Of a stretch of DNA of 64,000 nt, positions 42,890 through 53,329 are shown piece by piece. Numbering within the stretch: the stretch's first letter is position 1; the number at the start of each line of letters is the position of its first letter. Source of the stretch: Parvularcula bermudensis HTCC2503. Its GTDB lineage: Bacteria > Pseudomonadota > Alphaproteobacteria > Caulobacterales > Parvularculaceae. A model generated the notes under the pieces. It was not told where the DNA came from. It worked only from the letters and a program-made list of their open reading frames with translations, and searched no databases. Location of the stretch: contig NC_014414.1 of the NCBI RefSeq assembly GCF_000152825.2, forward strand, positions 930,001 to 994,000, given 5' to 3'. Made by a program: the position numbers and the translations under genes.

Positions 42890-45157
42890 TTATGCTACCT
42901 GCCGCACATCAGTAATGATAAAGTCAATGTCTTGATCATCGGTCATTGCTTGGACATCGAACTTGGTCGCCACTTTGTCCAAGACAATTGTCTCTGTGTA
43001 TTGACCGACGGTTGAGCGTGTGGTGCCGACATGATCTCCGTCCTCGTCTCGGAACTTGATTCGGATCGTGTCGGCGGGGTCGGCATTACGCAAAATTTCC
43101 CAATCGACTTCAATCGTTCCTGGTCCAATCGGAGCCGTGAAAAAAGCAGGGTCCTGGGCGAGAGGAGCGAGCGCCGGGGCGCCTTTGACCTGACAATATC
43201 CGTCGTGCAGATAAAAGCGTTCCGAGCCCTGCGCCCATACATTGGCGAGAGACCGAACGAAATATCCATTTGAGATCAGGCCTGTGTCGAAATCGACCTC
43301 TACCGAGGCAGCCCCGCGCACGAATTGCGGCAGATCCAATTGTTTGCGGAACTCAGGGCCAAAGGATATCCCATGGAAAAATTCGCTCCCGGTTAATTCA
43401 CCCTGAGTGACGAGCCATTGCAAATAGGCAGCAAAGTCAAAGTTGAGAGACTTTCGCGGATTTCCGTCGTCTGGAATTGCAATTGTATAATCAATGGTTC
43501 CGCCAAAACCTTTATTGCGCGCTGAGCGAACAACCCAATCTAGCAAATTATCAGTAAACGTGCCGATGGCGTCAGTGGCAATGTTATTGTGATAATAAAT
43601 ACCGTCCGTATCCAGCGCGGCCCAGACTGCAGCCTCATAGACTTTCGTGCTTGTCGCGTCCGCTGTCTGGGTGAGAAACGCTTCGAGCAGAACGACCAGA
43701 TTGGAGACCGGCGCCTCTTCGGCCAAGTCCCAATCAATGGACACCTGGCACGATTTTAGTCTCGACACAGGGACCGCCGGTAAGGTCGATCCCAGATCAG
43801 TTGGATAATTTCCGAACACAAACGCTTGCGCGTAGCCAATAATTTCTACGCTGCTGGACGACGACCATACCGCATCGATTGTCACTGGGCCTGTCAAGAA
43901 ATTATCTGGGTAAAATGACGCGGCCAAAGAAAAATCATCCGTTTGCGGATCGGAATTCCATGCTGACATATAGCTGCCGTGATTGGCGTCATACCGGAAA
44001 GGCGCAGCATCAGAATCATAAACGCTTGGATCAGCCGTTCGAGACGAGAACTCCACCGGAAAATGGACAAAATTTGTGATCGGCGTTACACCATCCTCTT
44101 TTGCATAAACTCCGGCCTGAAGATAAGTTTCACGCTCCAATCCGTAGCCGAACTGCCCAGTATCGTCATCGACAACCAATTGCCCATCAATCCATGCTTT
44201 CAAGAAACCAGCTCGGTCGCTAACACGATACTCAAAGGTCAGCTCAAATTCGTCGCCCACACTATAAGGGAGTGCAAGCTGATAGCCGCCGGGGGCGGAG
44301 GCATTGCCGGCCGTGGTTCCAATTGCGGCGCCTGATGCATCTTCGATAATCTTTTGTTTGCGCCACAGCAGATAGACACTACCTTCGAGCCATTCGATCA
44401 TGAGTTTCCCAGGGCCTGATCCTTCGGCTTCTCCGGGATGGGCAGGATTTTTGGCGCCGTGAATTTCAAAGAGGTTTCGCCAGTAATCATCCGTGCCCTG
44501 GGGTACCATCCCATCGCCAAGACGAAACCGTACTCGCCCTTCTCGAATCTGCGTATGGTCGGAGGGATAGCGTCCGTCCGACTCATTGGCATCCCAACGC
44601 GCGCGCCGCACATCACCGTCGCCGGGCTTTTTGTCGCCTGGCTCGGTAGCGAAGCGCCACCATAATAGGCCACCCATGACCACGGGTTGACAAATGCGAG
44701 ACCTGTCCGCGTCTAGGCCCGAGACATGATCCGTGCGCGTAAACGTTACTTCGCCTTGCGGCAATTTGTTGAAAAGCTCTGTGGGGGGGCGCACCAGATT
44801 TAAAGACAAAAAAGGTACGCGGACTACTTGCGATAGCTCAACTTGAACATCGATCTCTAACGCTTCAGCTGCTGAAATGGCTGCTTTTAAGGCATCTACG
44901 GAAGCCGTCAGCGTATTGTTCAGGCCCAAAGCAAAATTATCGTCTGGTTCATCCGCTGCCGGAAGATAGCTTACGGCAAGCGTGCTTTGCGTCGCTTGGA
45001 ATAAAAAGTCTACTTCACCTAACCAGTCCTGAGGATCGTCGAGTTCGGTTAGGTGGACCCTATACGCCTGTGAGGCTGACAAAAGATCAGCGTTTAACTG
45101 GTCGGTCGCTATTTTAACTGCGCTCGCAGCGGCCTGGAAATCTTCAATCGTTGGCAT
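42890..45157 (-). CDS. large multi-domain protein with lyase-like beta-sandwich and GH12-like domain
   Basis: 755 residues, no signal peptide or membrane segment. Residues 1-115 are helical/coiled. Residues about 180-370 look like a concanavalin-type sandwich of polysaccharide lyases (LFEIHGAKNP, DEFELTFEYRVSD, KAWIDGQLVVDD, YLQAGVYAKEDG). Residues about 400-610 resemble glycoside hydrolase family 12, with both expected glutamates: E508 in VYEAAVW and E602 in SFGPEF. Residues 615-755 form a further beta-rich module ending in IDFIITDVRQV, as seen in tail-fibre-like proteins. Codon third positions are visibly less GC-rich than in neighbours, suggesting acquisition. No good ribosome site precedes the ATG. 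Function unknown; glycan binding or cleavage is the best guess. Confidence 0.7.
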   Translation of the reverse strand: MPTIEDFQAAASAVKIATDQLNADLLSASQAYRVHLTELDDPQDWLGEVDFLFQATQSTLAVSYLPAADEPDDNFALGLNNTLTASVDALKAAISAAEALEIDVQVELSQVVRVPFLSLNLVRPPTELFNKLPQGEVTFTRTDHVSGLDADRSRICQPVVMGGLLWWRFATEPGDKKPGDGDVRRARWDANESDGRYPSDHTQIREGRVRFRLGDGMVPQGTDDYWRNLFEIHGAKNPAHPGEAEGSGPGKLMIEWLEGSVYLLWRKQKIIEDASGAAIGTTAGNASAPGGYQLALPYSVGDEFELTFEYRVSDRAGFLKAWIDGQLVVDDDTGQFGYGLERETYLQAGVYAKEDGVTPITNFVHFPVEFSSRTADPSVYDSDAAPFRYDANHGSYMSAWNSDPQTDDFSLAASFYPDNFLTGPVTIDAVWSSSSSVEIIGYAQAFVFGNYPTDLGSTLPAVPVSRLKSCQVSIDWDLAEEAPVSNLVVLLEAFLTQTADATSTKVYEAAVWAALDTDGIYYHNNIATDAIGTFTDNLLDWVVRSARNKGFGGTIDYTIAIPDDGNPRKSLNFDFAAYLQWLVTQGELTGSEFFHGISFGPEFRKQLDLPQFVRGAASVEVDFDTGLISNGYFVRSLANVWAQGSERFYLHDGYCQVKGAPALAPLAQDPAFFTAPIGPGTIEVDWEILRNADPADTIRIKFRDEDGDHVGTTRSTVGQYTETIVLDKVATKFDVQAMTDDQDIDFIITDVRQVA

Positions 45158-45609
45158 GGGACACGCCGTGCCGGGCTAGAAAAGGGAATGATCGCCAAAA
45201 GGAGCGGGGTCGAAACGGCAATTCCGGTCTGGGCAAACCAGGCTCTCTGCCTGTCTCCCCTAGCGCGCCGACCAAAGATGTGGGATCAACCAGAAGCCTC
45301 CCGACGCAGGAAAGGCGATCATCATCCCGGCTGTCGGGTTGCTTAAGGCGCGTGCTCTTTGGCCACATAAAACTCGACCGAGTTGCTAATTTCCAAACGC
45401 TACAGCGCGTCGCAAGCTAGACAACAGCCTTGTACAGTTGCGCTGAGATAAGCGAGCGCCGCCGTCCCGTGCAAATCCGGCCGCCAGATCTCCGATGCGG
45501 GCAAGGAACAAACAATAGACGAGGATGACTGGATAGCGCACACCTGCCAATAGGCAGGCATATCAGCGCGCCGCTTGGGCCGTCATCGGCACGCACAGCA
45601 ATGGGGGGC
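45158..45609. other. gene-poor stretch between the GH12-like gene and the atp locus
   Basis: About 450 bases with no convincing gene on either strand. Short open frames have no ribosome site and give low-complexity translations. It should contain the promoter of the atp locus, but no clear -35/-10 pair was identified. Confidence 0.5.
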
Positions 45610-45753
45610 ATGAAACTCACTCATTGGATAGATCCGCGTTATTGCACCGGCGAAATCTGCGTGCTAACCGCCCGCGAACTTCACGCGACCGGCTGCCGCT
45701 GGAGCGCGGATTTCCAGATCACCCGCGTCGCGCCCAGACGCCCTGACCGTTGA
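45610..45753 (+). CDS. possible small protein just upstream of atpH
   Basis: A 47-residue frame (MKLTHWIDPR... to TRVAPRRPDR, three Cys) ends ten bases before atpH. Third codon positions are GC-rich like real genes here, and GGGGGC precedes the ATG, but the site is weak and no family is recognised. It could be a leader peptide, a small gene or chance. Confidence 0.3.
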   Translation: MKLTHWIDPRYCTGEICVLTARELHATGCRWSADFQITRVAPRRPDR

Positions 45754-45763
45754 GGACGAAACG

Positions 45764-46312
45764 ATGGCGCCTAGCTCTTCGGAAGTTGCCGAACGCTATT
45801 CCGAGGCCCTGTTCGATTTGGCCCTGGAAAACGGTGAACTCGACGCCGTGGAACGGGACCTTCTTTCCCTCGAAAAGGCCCTGGCCAATAGTGAAGATCT
45901 GCGCCGATTGATAAAGTCGCCCGTCTTCGACAACGACACCAAACAAGCCGGTCTCGTCGCGGTGCTTGAGCGGGCTGCCGCCAGTCGGACTGTGCTTAAT
46001 TTCGCGCGGTTGCTGTCCGCCAATGGGCGTGCCTCGGCATTGCCGGGGATTATCGCCGCCTTCAATCGCCGTCTCGCCAAGCATCGTGGCCGCGTCGCCG
46101 CCGAAGCCATTTCCGCCAAGCCCCTCACCGATGAGCAAGAGCGCGATCTGCGCAGCCGGCTCGAAGCGGCGGTGGGCAAGACCGTTGAGCTGTCGACCCA
46201 GGTCGACCCCAGTCTCCTTGGCGGTCTTATCGTCAAAGTGGGAAGTCGAATGATCGACTCGTCCCTTCGCACCAAACTCAACCGACTACAGCAGACCCTG
46301 AAAGAGGCCTGA
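45764..46312 (+). CDS. atpH: ATP synthase F1 subunit delta
   Basis: Part of the peripheral stalk that joins F1 to the membrane sector. The 182 residues have the OSCP/delta pattern: [16 protein letters not shown] at the N-terminus, the middle helices [18 protein letters not shown], and the closing [25 protein letters not shown]. It starts ten bases after a tiny open frame and is followed by atpA after two bases. As in most alphaproteobacteria, F0 genes are not part of this locus. Confidence 0.96.
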   Translation: MAPSSSEVAERYSEALFDLALENGELDAVERDLLSLEKALANSEDLRRLIKSPVFDNDTKQAGLVAVLERAAASRTVLNFARLLSANGRASALPGIIAAFNRRLAKHRGRVAAEAISAKPLTDEQERDLRSRLEAAVGKTVELSTQVDPSLLGGLIVKVGSRMIDSSLRTKLNRLQQTLKEA

Positions 46313-46314
46313 CC

Positions 46315-47847
46315 ATGGAACTCAATGCGAGTGAGATCAGCTCGATTCTGAAGCAGCAGATCAAGGATTTCGGCAAGGATGCCGAAGTGTCCGAGATCGG
46401 TCAGGTATTGTCCGTGGGCGACGGGATCGCCCGGGTCTTTGGTCTGGACAATGTTCAGGCCGGGGAGATGGTGGATTTCGACGGCGGGATTAAGGGGATG
46501 GCCCTTAACCTCGAAGCCGACAATGTGGGGGTCGTGATCTTCGGTGACGATACCGGGATCAAAGAGGGCGACACCGTGCGCCGCTCCAATGCCATTGTGG
46601 ATGTCCCCGTGGGCAAGGGTCTGCTTGGCCGCGTCGTCGATCCCCTTGGCAATCCGATCGATGGCAAGGGACCCATTGAGGCCACCGAACGGCGCGTCGT
46701 CGACGTTAAGGCGCCGGGGATCCTGCCGCGGAAGTCGGTGCATGAGCCCGTGCAGACCGGCATCAAGGCCATTGACGCGATGATCCCCGTTGGTCGCGGG
46801 CAGCGGGAATTGGTGATCGGTGACCGCCAGACCGGTAAGACCGCCATTTGTATCGACGCCATGCTCAACCAAAAGCAGGTGAACGACGCCGCGACCGACG
46901 ATTCCGACAAGCTGTTCTGTATCTATGTGGCGATCGGGCAGAAGCGCTCCACCGTCGCGCAGATCGTCAAAACGCTCGAGGATCGTGGCGCGCTCGATTA
47001 TACGATCGTTGTCGCCGCCACGGCGTCCGAGCCCGCGCCGTTGCAATTCTTGGCGCCCTTTGCGGGCTGCGCCATGGGGGAATATTTCCGCGATAACGGC
47101 ATGCATGCGGTGATCGTGTATGATGATCTGTCCAAGCAGGCCGTGGCGTATCGTCAAATGTCGTTGCTGCTGCGTCGTCCGCCGGGGCGGGAAGCCTATC
47201 CTGGCGACGTCTTCTATCTTCACTCTCGGCTTCTTGAGCGGGCGGCGAAGCTGAACGAAGATTTCGGATTGGGGAGCCTGACGGCCCTGCCGATCATCGA
47301 GACCCAGGCGAACGACGTTTCGGCGTATATTCCCACCAATGTGATCTCGATCACCGATGGTCAGATTTTCCTCGAAACCGACCTTTTCTATCAGGGCATT
47401 CGGCCGGCGGTGAATGTTGGTCTGTCGGTCAGCCGGGTGGGCTCGGCTGCGCAGATCAAGGCGATGAAGCAGGTGGCGGGCAAGATTAAGGGCGAGCTGG
47501 CCCAGTATCGCGAGCTGGCGGCGTTCGCGCAGTTCGGCTCCGACCTCGACGCGGCCACCCAGGCGACCCTCAACCGTGGGGCACGCCTCACCGAACTGTT
47601 GAAGCAACCGCAATACTCCCCCCTTCAGGTGGAAGAGCAAGTGGCGGTGATCTTCGCCGGAACCCGTGGGTATCTCGATAAAGTCAGCGTCTCCAAGGTG
47701 ACGGATTTCGAGGCGGAATTCCTGCGCCACATGCGGAATAATCACGGTGGGCTGCTCGCCAAGATCCGTGATGAAAAGAAAATGAGTGACGAGATCGAGA
47801 AGGAATTGGCGGGGATCCTCGACAAATTCGTTCAGAATTTCGCCTAA
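46315..47847 (+). CDS. atpA: ATP synthase F1 subunit alpha
   Basis: Non-catalytic nucleotide-binding subunit. The 510 residues contain the Walker A motif GDRQTGKTA at 169-177, the DELSEED-like region, and [20 protein letters not shown] with the arginine finger (SxSRVG). Length is normal. It follows atpH by two bases. A strong terminator stands 30 bases after its stop, separating it from atpG, which is unusual for this operon. Confidence 0.97.
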   Translation: MELNASEISSILKQQIKDFGKDAEVSEIGQVLSVGDGIARVFGLDNVQAGEMVDFDGGIKGMALNLEADNVGVVIFGDDTGIKEGDTVRRSNAIVDVPVGKGLLGRVVDPLGNPIDGKGPIEATERRVVDVKAPGILPRKSVHEPVQTGIKAIDAMIPVGRGQRELVIGDRQTGKTAICIDAMLNQKQVNDAATDDSDKLFCIYVAIGQKRSTVAQIVKTLEDRGALDYTIVVAATASEPAPLQFLAPFAGCAMGEYFRDNGMHAVIVYDDLSKQAVAYRQMSLLLRRPPGREAYPGDVFYLHSRLLERAAKLNEDFGLGSLTALPIIETQANDVSAYIPTNVISITDGQIFLETDLFYQGIRPAVNVGLSVSRVGSAAQIKAMKQVAGKIKGELAQYRELAAFAQFGSDLDAATQATLNRGARLTELLKQPQYSPLQVEEQVAVIFAGTRGYLDKVSVSKVTDFEAEFLRHMRNNHGGLLAKIRDEKKMSDEIEKELAGILDKFVQNFA

Positions 47848-47877
47848 TCGGACGGGCCTCCGCTGATGATGCCGACC

Positions 47878-47910
47878 CACCCCCCGCTCCCGCCGAGCGG
47901 GGGGTGTTTT
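47878..47910 (+). terminator. strong intrinsic terminator after atpA
   Basis: CACCCCCCGCTC (47878-47889) and GAGCGGGGGGTG (47895-47906) form a perfect 12-base-pair GC-rich stem with a five-base loop, followed by TTTT. It lies inside the ATP synthase locus. Confidence 0.88.
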
Positions 47911-48084
47911 CGTATCAAGCGGGGAGGGGGCAGGGGCGTTCTGGCCGCCCCCCTTCCGGCTCAATTGAGGGGCTGTCCAGGCGTGGCGCGGGTCGGTCCC
48001 AAGTTCTCAAAAAGACACAAGGGCGGACGCTTGTTCTTCAGGAGGCAATCCGCGAAACTTCGAAAAAAGGTCGGGAGTTAGGCC

Positions 48085-48933
48085 ATGCGGGTGGGGCTGA
48101 TGATTGCGGGGGTGAGTGTCGTGGTGTCGGGGTGCGCCCTGCCGCCCGGGACCTATGATCTCCGGCCTGCTTATCGGGCGGCCGTCCCCGATGGGATCGC
48201 GCGCCTGACCGATTGTGAGGGCGTGACAGAAGAAATCTGCGATTGTCGTAGCGGGGGCCTGAAGGCCGAGCTGCCCACCCCCTCGATCGGGCAATTTGAC
48301 CGTGGATATGACGTGCTGGCCGACCGCCTCCAGGCGGGGGATACCTTGCCGGTGGCCGAGCGCACAGCGATTGAGGCGGTCTTCACGAATATCGCGGCGG
48401 AGGTCGAGCGGACCTGTCAGTTCTTCGATCCCGACGGGAATCCCTTTGCCCTTGATGCGCCGCGCCTCGATGCCGATGGCGCCGCGCAAGGGGCGGACGA
48501 CGCTGAGATGGCGTCGGGAAAGGATGTGGCGGCCCCGCCATTGGCGCGCCCTGTCGCGGTTCCGCCGCCGGCCAATGAGGCGCCTGCCGCCCCGCGCCCG
48601 GTTCTACAGGATCAACCCCGCCAGCCGTCGGCCGAAACAGCGCCGCAGCCCCCCGCCGGGGTGCCCGCCGTCACCGCCGATCGCCCGGACGATGGTCGGA
48701 TCGAGGCGCGTGAGAGGCCCACGTCGACATCGCCGCAGACGGCCGTGCCCGTGCCCTCCACCCCGCCCTCACGCCCCGCTGGCCCCCCTGATGCCCCGCC
48801 CGCCGGGGTGCCCGCGGTGACGGCGGATCGACCGGCGCCCGTTCCTCCAACGCCCCCCTCGGATTCCGAAGATCCGATAATTCCTGAAGAACCCGAGGAT
48901 CCGAACCTTGAACGACGCGGCCTCAGGCTCTAG
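48085..48933 (+). CDS. proline-rich lipoprotein inserted between atpA and atpG
   Basis: 282 residues. The N-terminus MRVGLMIAGVSVVVSGC carries a lipobox (VSGC, Cys 17). Residues 18-135 include four further Cys (DCEGVTEEICDC, ERTCQFF), probably periplasmic disulfides. Residues 140-282 are Pro/Ala rich and contain the phrase PPAGVPAVTADRP twice (about 190 and 238), ending in acidic EEPEDPNLE. GGGAG precedes the ATG. It has no known link to ATP synthase and splits the atp order on the same strand, 75 bases before atpG. Function unknown. Confidence 0.75.
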   Translation: MRVGLMIAGVSVVVSGCALPPGTYDLRPAYRAAVPDGIARLTDCEGVTEEICDCRSGGLKAELPTPSIGQFDRGYDVLADRLQAGDTLPVAERTAIEAVFTNIAAEVERTCQFFDPDGNPFALDAPRLDADGAAQGADDAEMASGKDVAAPPLARPVAVPPPANEAPAAPRPVLQDQPRQPSAETAPQPPAGVPAVTADRPDDGRIEARERPTSTSPQTAVPVPSTPPSRPAGPPDAPPAGVPAVTADRPAPVPPTPPSDSEDPIIPEEPEDPNLERRGLRL

Positions 48934-49008
48934 AGCCTCGCGAGTTTTCCCTTTCAGATCGTCGGCTGACCAGTCACCGGCGGTTCTCAGCACATACGGG
49001 CTTAGCGC

Positions 49009-49887
49009 ATGCCGTCTCTTAAGGATCTCAAGAACCGGATCGGTTCGGTCAAATCGACTCAGAAGATCACCAAGGCCAAGCAAATGGTCGCCGCGGCGAA
49101 GTTGCGCCGCGCTGAAGAGGCGGCAAAGGCCGCCCGCCCCTATGCCGATAAGATCGAATCCGTCCTGACCAATCTGGCGGCGGGGATGACGCCGGGGGCG
49201 CCCGGGCCAAAGCTTTTGACCGGGACGGGCAAGGACGATGTCCATCTTCTGGTGGTGGCGACCGCCGATAAGGGTCTTTGCGGCGCCTTCAATTCGAACA
49301 TCGTCCGCCGCGCGCGGGAAGAGATCGTCCGCCTCCAGGGCAAGGGCAAGAAGGTCAAGCTCTTCACCGTCGGCAGCAAGGGCTACGATCAGCTCAAACG
49401 GATTTACGGCGATCTGATCGTCGAGCGGGTGGATTTCAAAGATGTGCGGCAGGTGGGCTTTGACGAGGCCAAGTCGATCGCCGACACGCTTCTGGCCCAG
49501 TACGAAGCCGGCGCCTTCGATGTCGCCACCGTTTTTTACGGCCAGTTCAAATCGGTCATTTCCCAGGTCCCGACCGCCAATCAGATCATTCCGGCCCAAC
49601 CGCCGGGCAAAGCCGCCGACGAGGCCTCTTCGGCGCCCTATGAATATGAGCCCGATGAAGAGGCAATCCTCCGCACCTTGCTGCCGCGCTATGTGGCCGT
49701 GCAGGTGTTCCGGGCCTTGCTTGAGAACGCCGCCTCCGAGCAGGCCGCCTCGATGACCGCCATGGACAACGCGACCCGCAATGCCGGGGATCTCATCGAT
49801 AAGTTGAACCTCCAGTATAACCGTGCCCGTCAGGCTCAGATCACGACCGAACTGATCGAGATCATCGCCGGTGCCGAGGCCGTGTAA
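49009..49887 (+). CDS. atpG: ATP synthase F1 subunit gamma
   Basis: Central rotor shaft of F1. The 292 residues begin [34 protein letters not shown] (split; residues 2-35), have the DKGLCGAFN motif at about 86-94, and end with the C-terminal helix [39 protein letters not shown]. The length is normal. It lies between the lipoprotein gene and atpD, 62 bases upstream of the latter. Confidence 0.97.
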   Translation: MPSLKDLKNRIGSVKSTQKITKAKQMVAAAKLRRAEEAAKAARPYADKIESVLTNLAAGMTPGAPGPKLLTGTGKDDVHLLVVATADKGLCGAFNSNIVRRAREEIVRLQGKGKKVKLFTVGSKGYDQLKRIYGDLIVERVDFKDVRQVGFDEAKSIADTLLAQYEAGAFDVATVFYGQFKSVISQVPTANQIIPAQPPGKAADEASSAPYEYEPDEEAILRTLLPRYVAVQVFRALLENAASEQAASMTAMDNATRNAGDLIDKLNLQYNRARQAQITTELIEIIAGAEAV

Positions 49888-49916
49888 GGCTGGAAACTCT
49901 TTATTCGTGGGGCTAG

Positions 49917-51374
<1,458 letters not shown>

Positions 51375-51397
51375 TCTTTGTTGCTTTTCCCTGATGG

Positions 51398-51431
51398 GCC
51401 GTCCTCGAGACCTCTCGAGGGCGGCTTTTTT
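51398..51431 (+). terminator. intrinsic terminator after atpD
   Basis: GCCGTCCTCGAGA pairs with TCTCGAGGGCGGC (one G-T pair) over a tiny loop and is followed by six T residues, between atpD and the alpha/beta hydrolase gene. Confidence 0.85.
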
Positions 51432-51586
51432 CTTCGGACTTGCGGCAGGGACGCCATGACATCCTGCATGGTCCATATTGCAGGGAAGGAAACGGTACCG
51501 AAGACTCCGATGTCTTCCCGAGCTTTCCTCATCGTACGATCATCGCCAAAGGAGCGGCAGGCAGGTTTGTGAGAGAGGCGTGCGAG

Positions 51587-52480
51587 ATGCAGCGACAGGA
51601 CATCACCTTCAACTCGGGCGGAGATCAATGCGCCGCGTGGCTCTATCTCCCTGATGGAGCGGGGGAGGCGCCGCCGCCGGTCATTGTCATGGCGCATGGG
51701 CTTGGGGGGGTGCGCTCCATGCGCCTTGATGCCTTCGCCGAGCGCTATTGCGCCGCTGGCTATGCGTGTTTCGTCTTCGACTATCGCTATTTCGGTGACA
51801 GCGACGGGGCACCCCGGCAATTGCTGCGGGTCTCTCACCAACTTGAAGACTGGGAGAATGCAGTCGCCGCGGCAAGAGCCTGTCATGGGGTGGATCCGGA
51901 GCGGGTCGTGCTGTGGGGGACGTCGTTCAGTGGTGGCCATGTCCTTGCCCTCGGGGCCCGGCTTAAGGGGATAGCGGCGGTCATGTCGCAATGTCCGTTT
52001 ACGGATGGTATTTCGTCGAGTTTGGCCCTGCCGCCGCTCAGCAGCCTTGGGGTGAGCCTTGCGGTGATCAAGGATTTCCTCGTCCGGCCGTTCGGACACC
52101 GAGGATATGTCAGCCTTGTGGGGCTCCCCGGCTCAGCGGCGTTGATTGCTGCCCCAGGGGCTCTTGCGGGGTATGAAGCGCTAAAGCCCGAAGGCGCGGA
52201 GATCGAGACCAGGGTGGCCGCTGAGATCGGATTGATGATCGGGGTCTATCGGCCCCGGCGCTATATGGCCAAAATCCCTTACCCGACACTTGTTGTGGTC
52301 TGTCTCGAAGATCAGCTCGCCCCTGCCGGTCCGACCCTTGCGGGGGCCAAATCTCTCCCAAAGGGCGAGGTGGTGACGTTCGAGACCGATCACTTCGATA
52401 TCTATATCGGTGAATGGTTTGAGCGAACGGTGGCGGTCCAACTGGACTTTTTGGCCCGCCACGTACCTCTCGGCGGATGA
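51587..52480 (+). CDS. alpha/beta hydrolase (dienelactone-hydrolase-like)
   Basis: 297 residues. Fold marks: IVMAHGLGGVR (oxyanion loop) near residue 37, the nucleophile elbow LWGTSFSGGH with Ser 113, an acid in VVCLEDQLAPAG and the catalytic His in TDHFDIYIGEW. It has no signal peptide. The ATG at 51587 is preceded by GAGAGAGG. Substrate unknown: esters or lactones are likely. It begins the three-gene run between atpD and atpC, after the atpD terminator, so it probably has its own promoter. Confidence 0.8.
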   Translation: MQRQDITFNSGGDQCAAWLYLPDGAGEAPPPVIVMAHGLGGVRSMRLDAFAERYCAAGYACFVFDYRYFGDSDGAPRQLLRVSHQLEDWENAVAAARACHGVDPERVVLWGTSFSGGHVLALGARLKGIAAVMSQCPFTDGISSSLALPPLSSLGVSLAVIKDFLVRPFGHRGYVSLVGLPGSAALIAAPGALAGYEALKPEGAEIETRVAAEIGLMIGVYRPRRYMAKIPYPTLVVVCLEDQLAPAGPTLAGAKSLPKGEVVTFETDHFDIYIGEWFERTVAVQLDFLARHVPLGG

Positions 52481-52511
52481 CGCTGCGGGCAGCTCGGCCT
52501 AAAGTGACAGG

Positions 52512-52721
52512 ATGAGTGACGATCCCCAGCATCCCGAAGCAACGCGGCTGCGGCCACTTTCTGTAAAGGCCGAGCTCGCCGAGGCGGTCGAGGCCCTTGG
52601 CATCGATCCCGCCCAGATTGCTGAGCGCGCCCTGCGGCGGACAGTGGATGTGGCTCGTGCGGCGTCTGGTCCCGGCAAGGAGGAGGATAAGCACCCCGCC
52701 GCCTGGATGCGGTTCGACTGA
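52512..52721 (+). CDS. CcdA/ribbon-helix-helix-like small protein
   Basis: 69 residues. The core LSVKAELAEAVEALGIDPAQIAERALRR (split; residues 16-43) has the short strand followed by two helices expected of CcdA/RHH DNA-binding proteins. The tail EEDKHPAAWMRFD is charged. Its stop overlaps the start of the GNAT gene (TGATG), the tight coupling typical of antitoxin-toxin pairs, though ordinary operons show it too. Possible roles: antitoxin and autorepressor, or a simple regulator. Confidence 0.6.
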   Translation: MSDDPQHPEATRLRPLSVKAELAEAVEALGIDPAQIAERALRRTVDVARAASGPGKEEDKHPAAWMRFD

Positions 52722-53311
52722 TGGCGATGGTCTGCCGCATTGCGTGCCAAGACGACATTCCCGCCATGGCGACGCTGATCGGCCGGTCGGCGCGCCAGCT
52801 CTGCCGCGCCGATTACACCGAGGATCAGGTCGAGGCGGCGCTGCGGGGGGCCTGGGGCGTCGATACGCAGCTGGTCCGGGACGGCACCTACCTTGTGGTC
52901 GAAGAGGCGGGGGCGATGCTTGGCTGCGGCGGGTGGAGTTTCCGACGCACTCTGTTCGGTGGCGATGCCTATGCCGATCGGGTGCCTGAGCGTCTCGATC
53001 CCGCTCGCGATCGCGCCAAAGTGCGGGCGTTCTTCGTCGATCCCAAGCAGGGGGGCCGTGGGGTGGGACGGCTTATTCTCACCACGGCGGAAGCGGCGGC
53101 GAGGGCGGCCGGTTTCACGTCCTTTGAGCTGATGGCGACATTGACCGGCGTCCCGTTCTATCGCCGATGCGGCTATGAGGGGGAGGCGCAGGTCCGGATT
53201 CCCCTTGAGCCGGGGATCGATATCGATTTCGTGCCGATGACGAAGGGAATTGTGCGCGACCAGGCGATCGCCGGTGAGGGGAGCCTTGCGCAGCCTGCCG
53301 CGCCTCGATAG
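52721..53311 (+). CDS. GNAT family N-acetyltransferase
   Basis: 196 residues with the GNAT fold: CRIACQDDIPAMATLI (strand and helix 1), AGAMLGCGGWSF, the acetyl-CoA pyrophosphate loop FVDPKQGGRGVGRLIL at about 105-120 and SFELMATLTGVPFYRRCGYE near 150-165. The substrate may be a small molecule, a protein N-terminus or aminoacyl-tRNA. It overlaps the RHH-type gene by one base and is followed by atpC after 18 bases. It is longer than the typical TacT-type toxin and looks like an ordinary GNAT, so a toxin role is only a hypothesis. Confidence 0.78.
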   Translation: MAMVCRIACQDDIPAMATLIGRSARQLCRADYTEDQVEAALRGAWGVDTQLVRDGTYLVVEEAGAMLGCGGWSFRRTLFGGDAYADRVPERLDPARDRAKVRAFFVDPKQGGRGVGRLILTTAEAAARAAGFTSFELMATLTGVPFYRRCGYEGEAQVRIPLEPGIDIDFVPMTKGIVRDQAIAGEGSLAQPAAPR

Positions 53312-53329
53312 GAAGCGCGGCCGAAGAAT

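Noticed and set aside
42890-45157. A prophage or gene-transfer-agent remnant
   Set aside because: Only one gene with tail-fibre-like features; no integrase, capsid, portal or att-like repeats nearby.
45796-47964. A 722-residue minus-strand open frame across atpH and atpA
   Set aside because: Antisense shadow of two well-identified, highly conserved genes with GC-biased codons.
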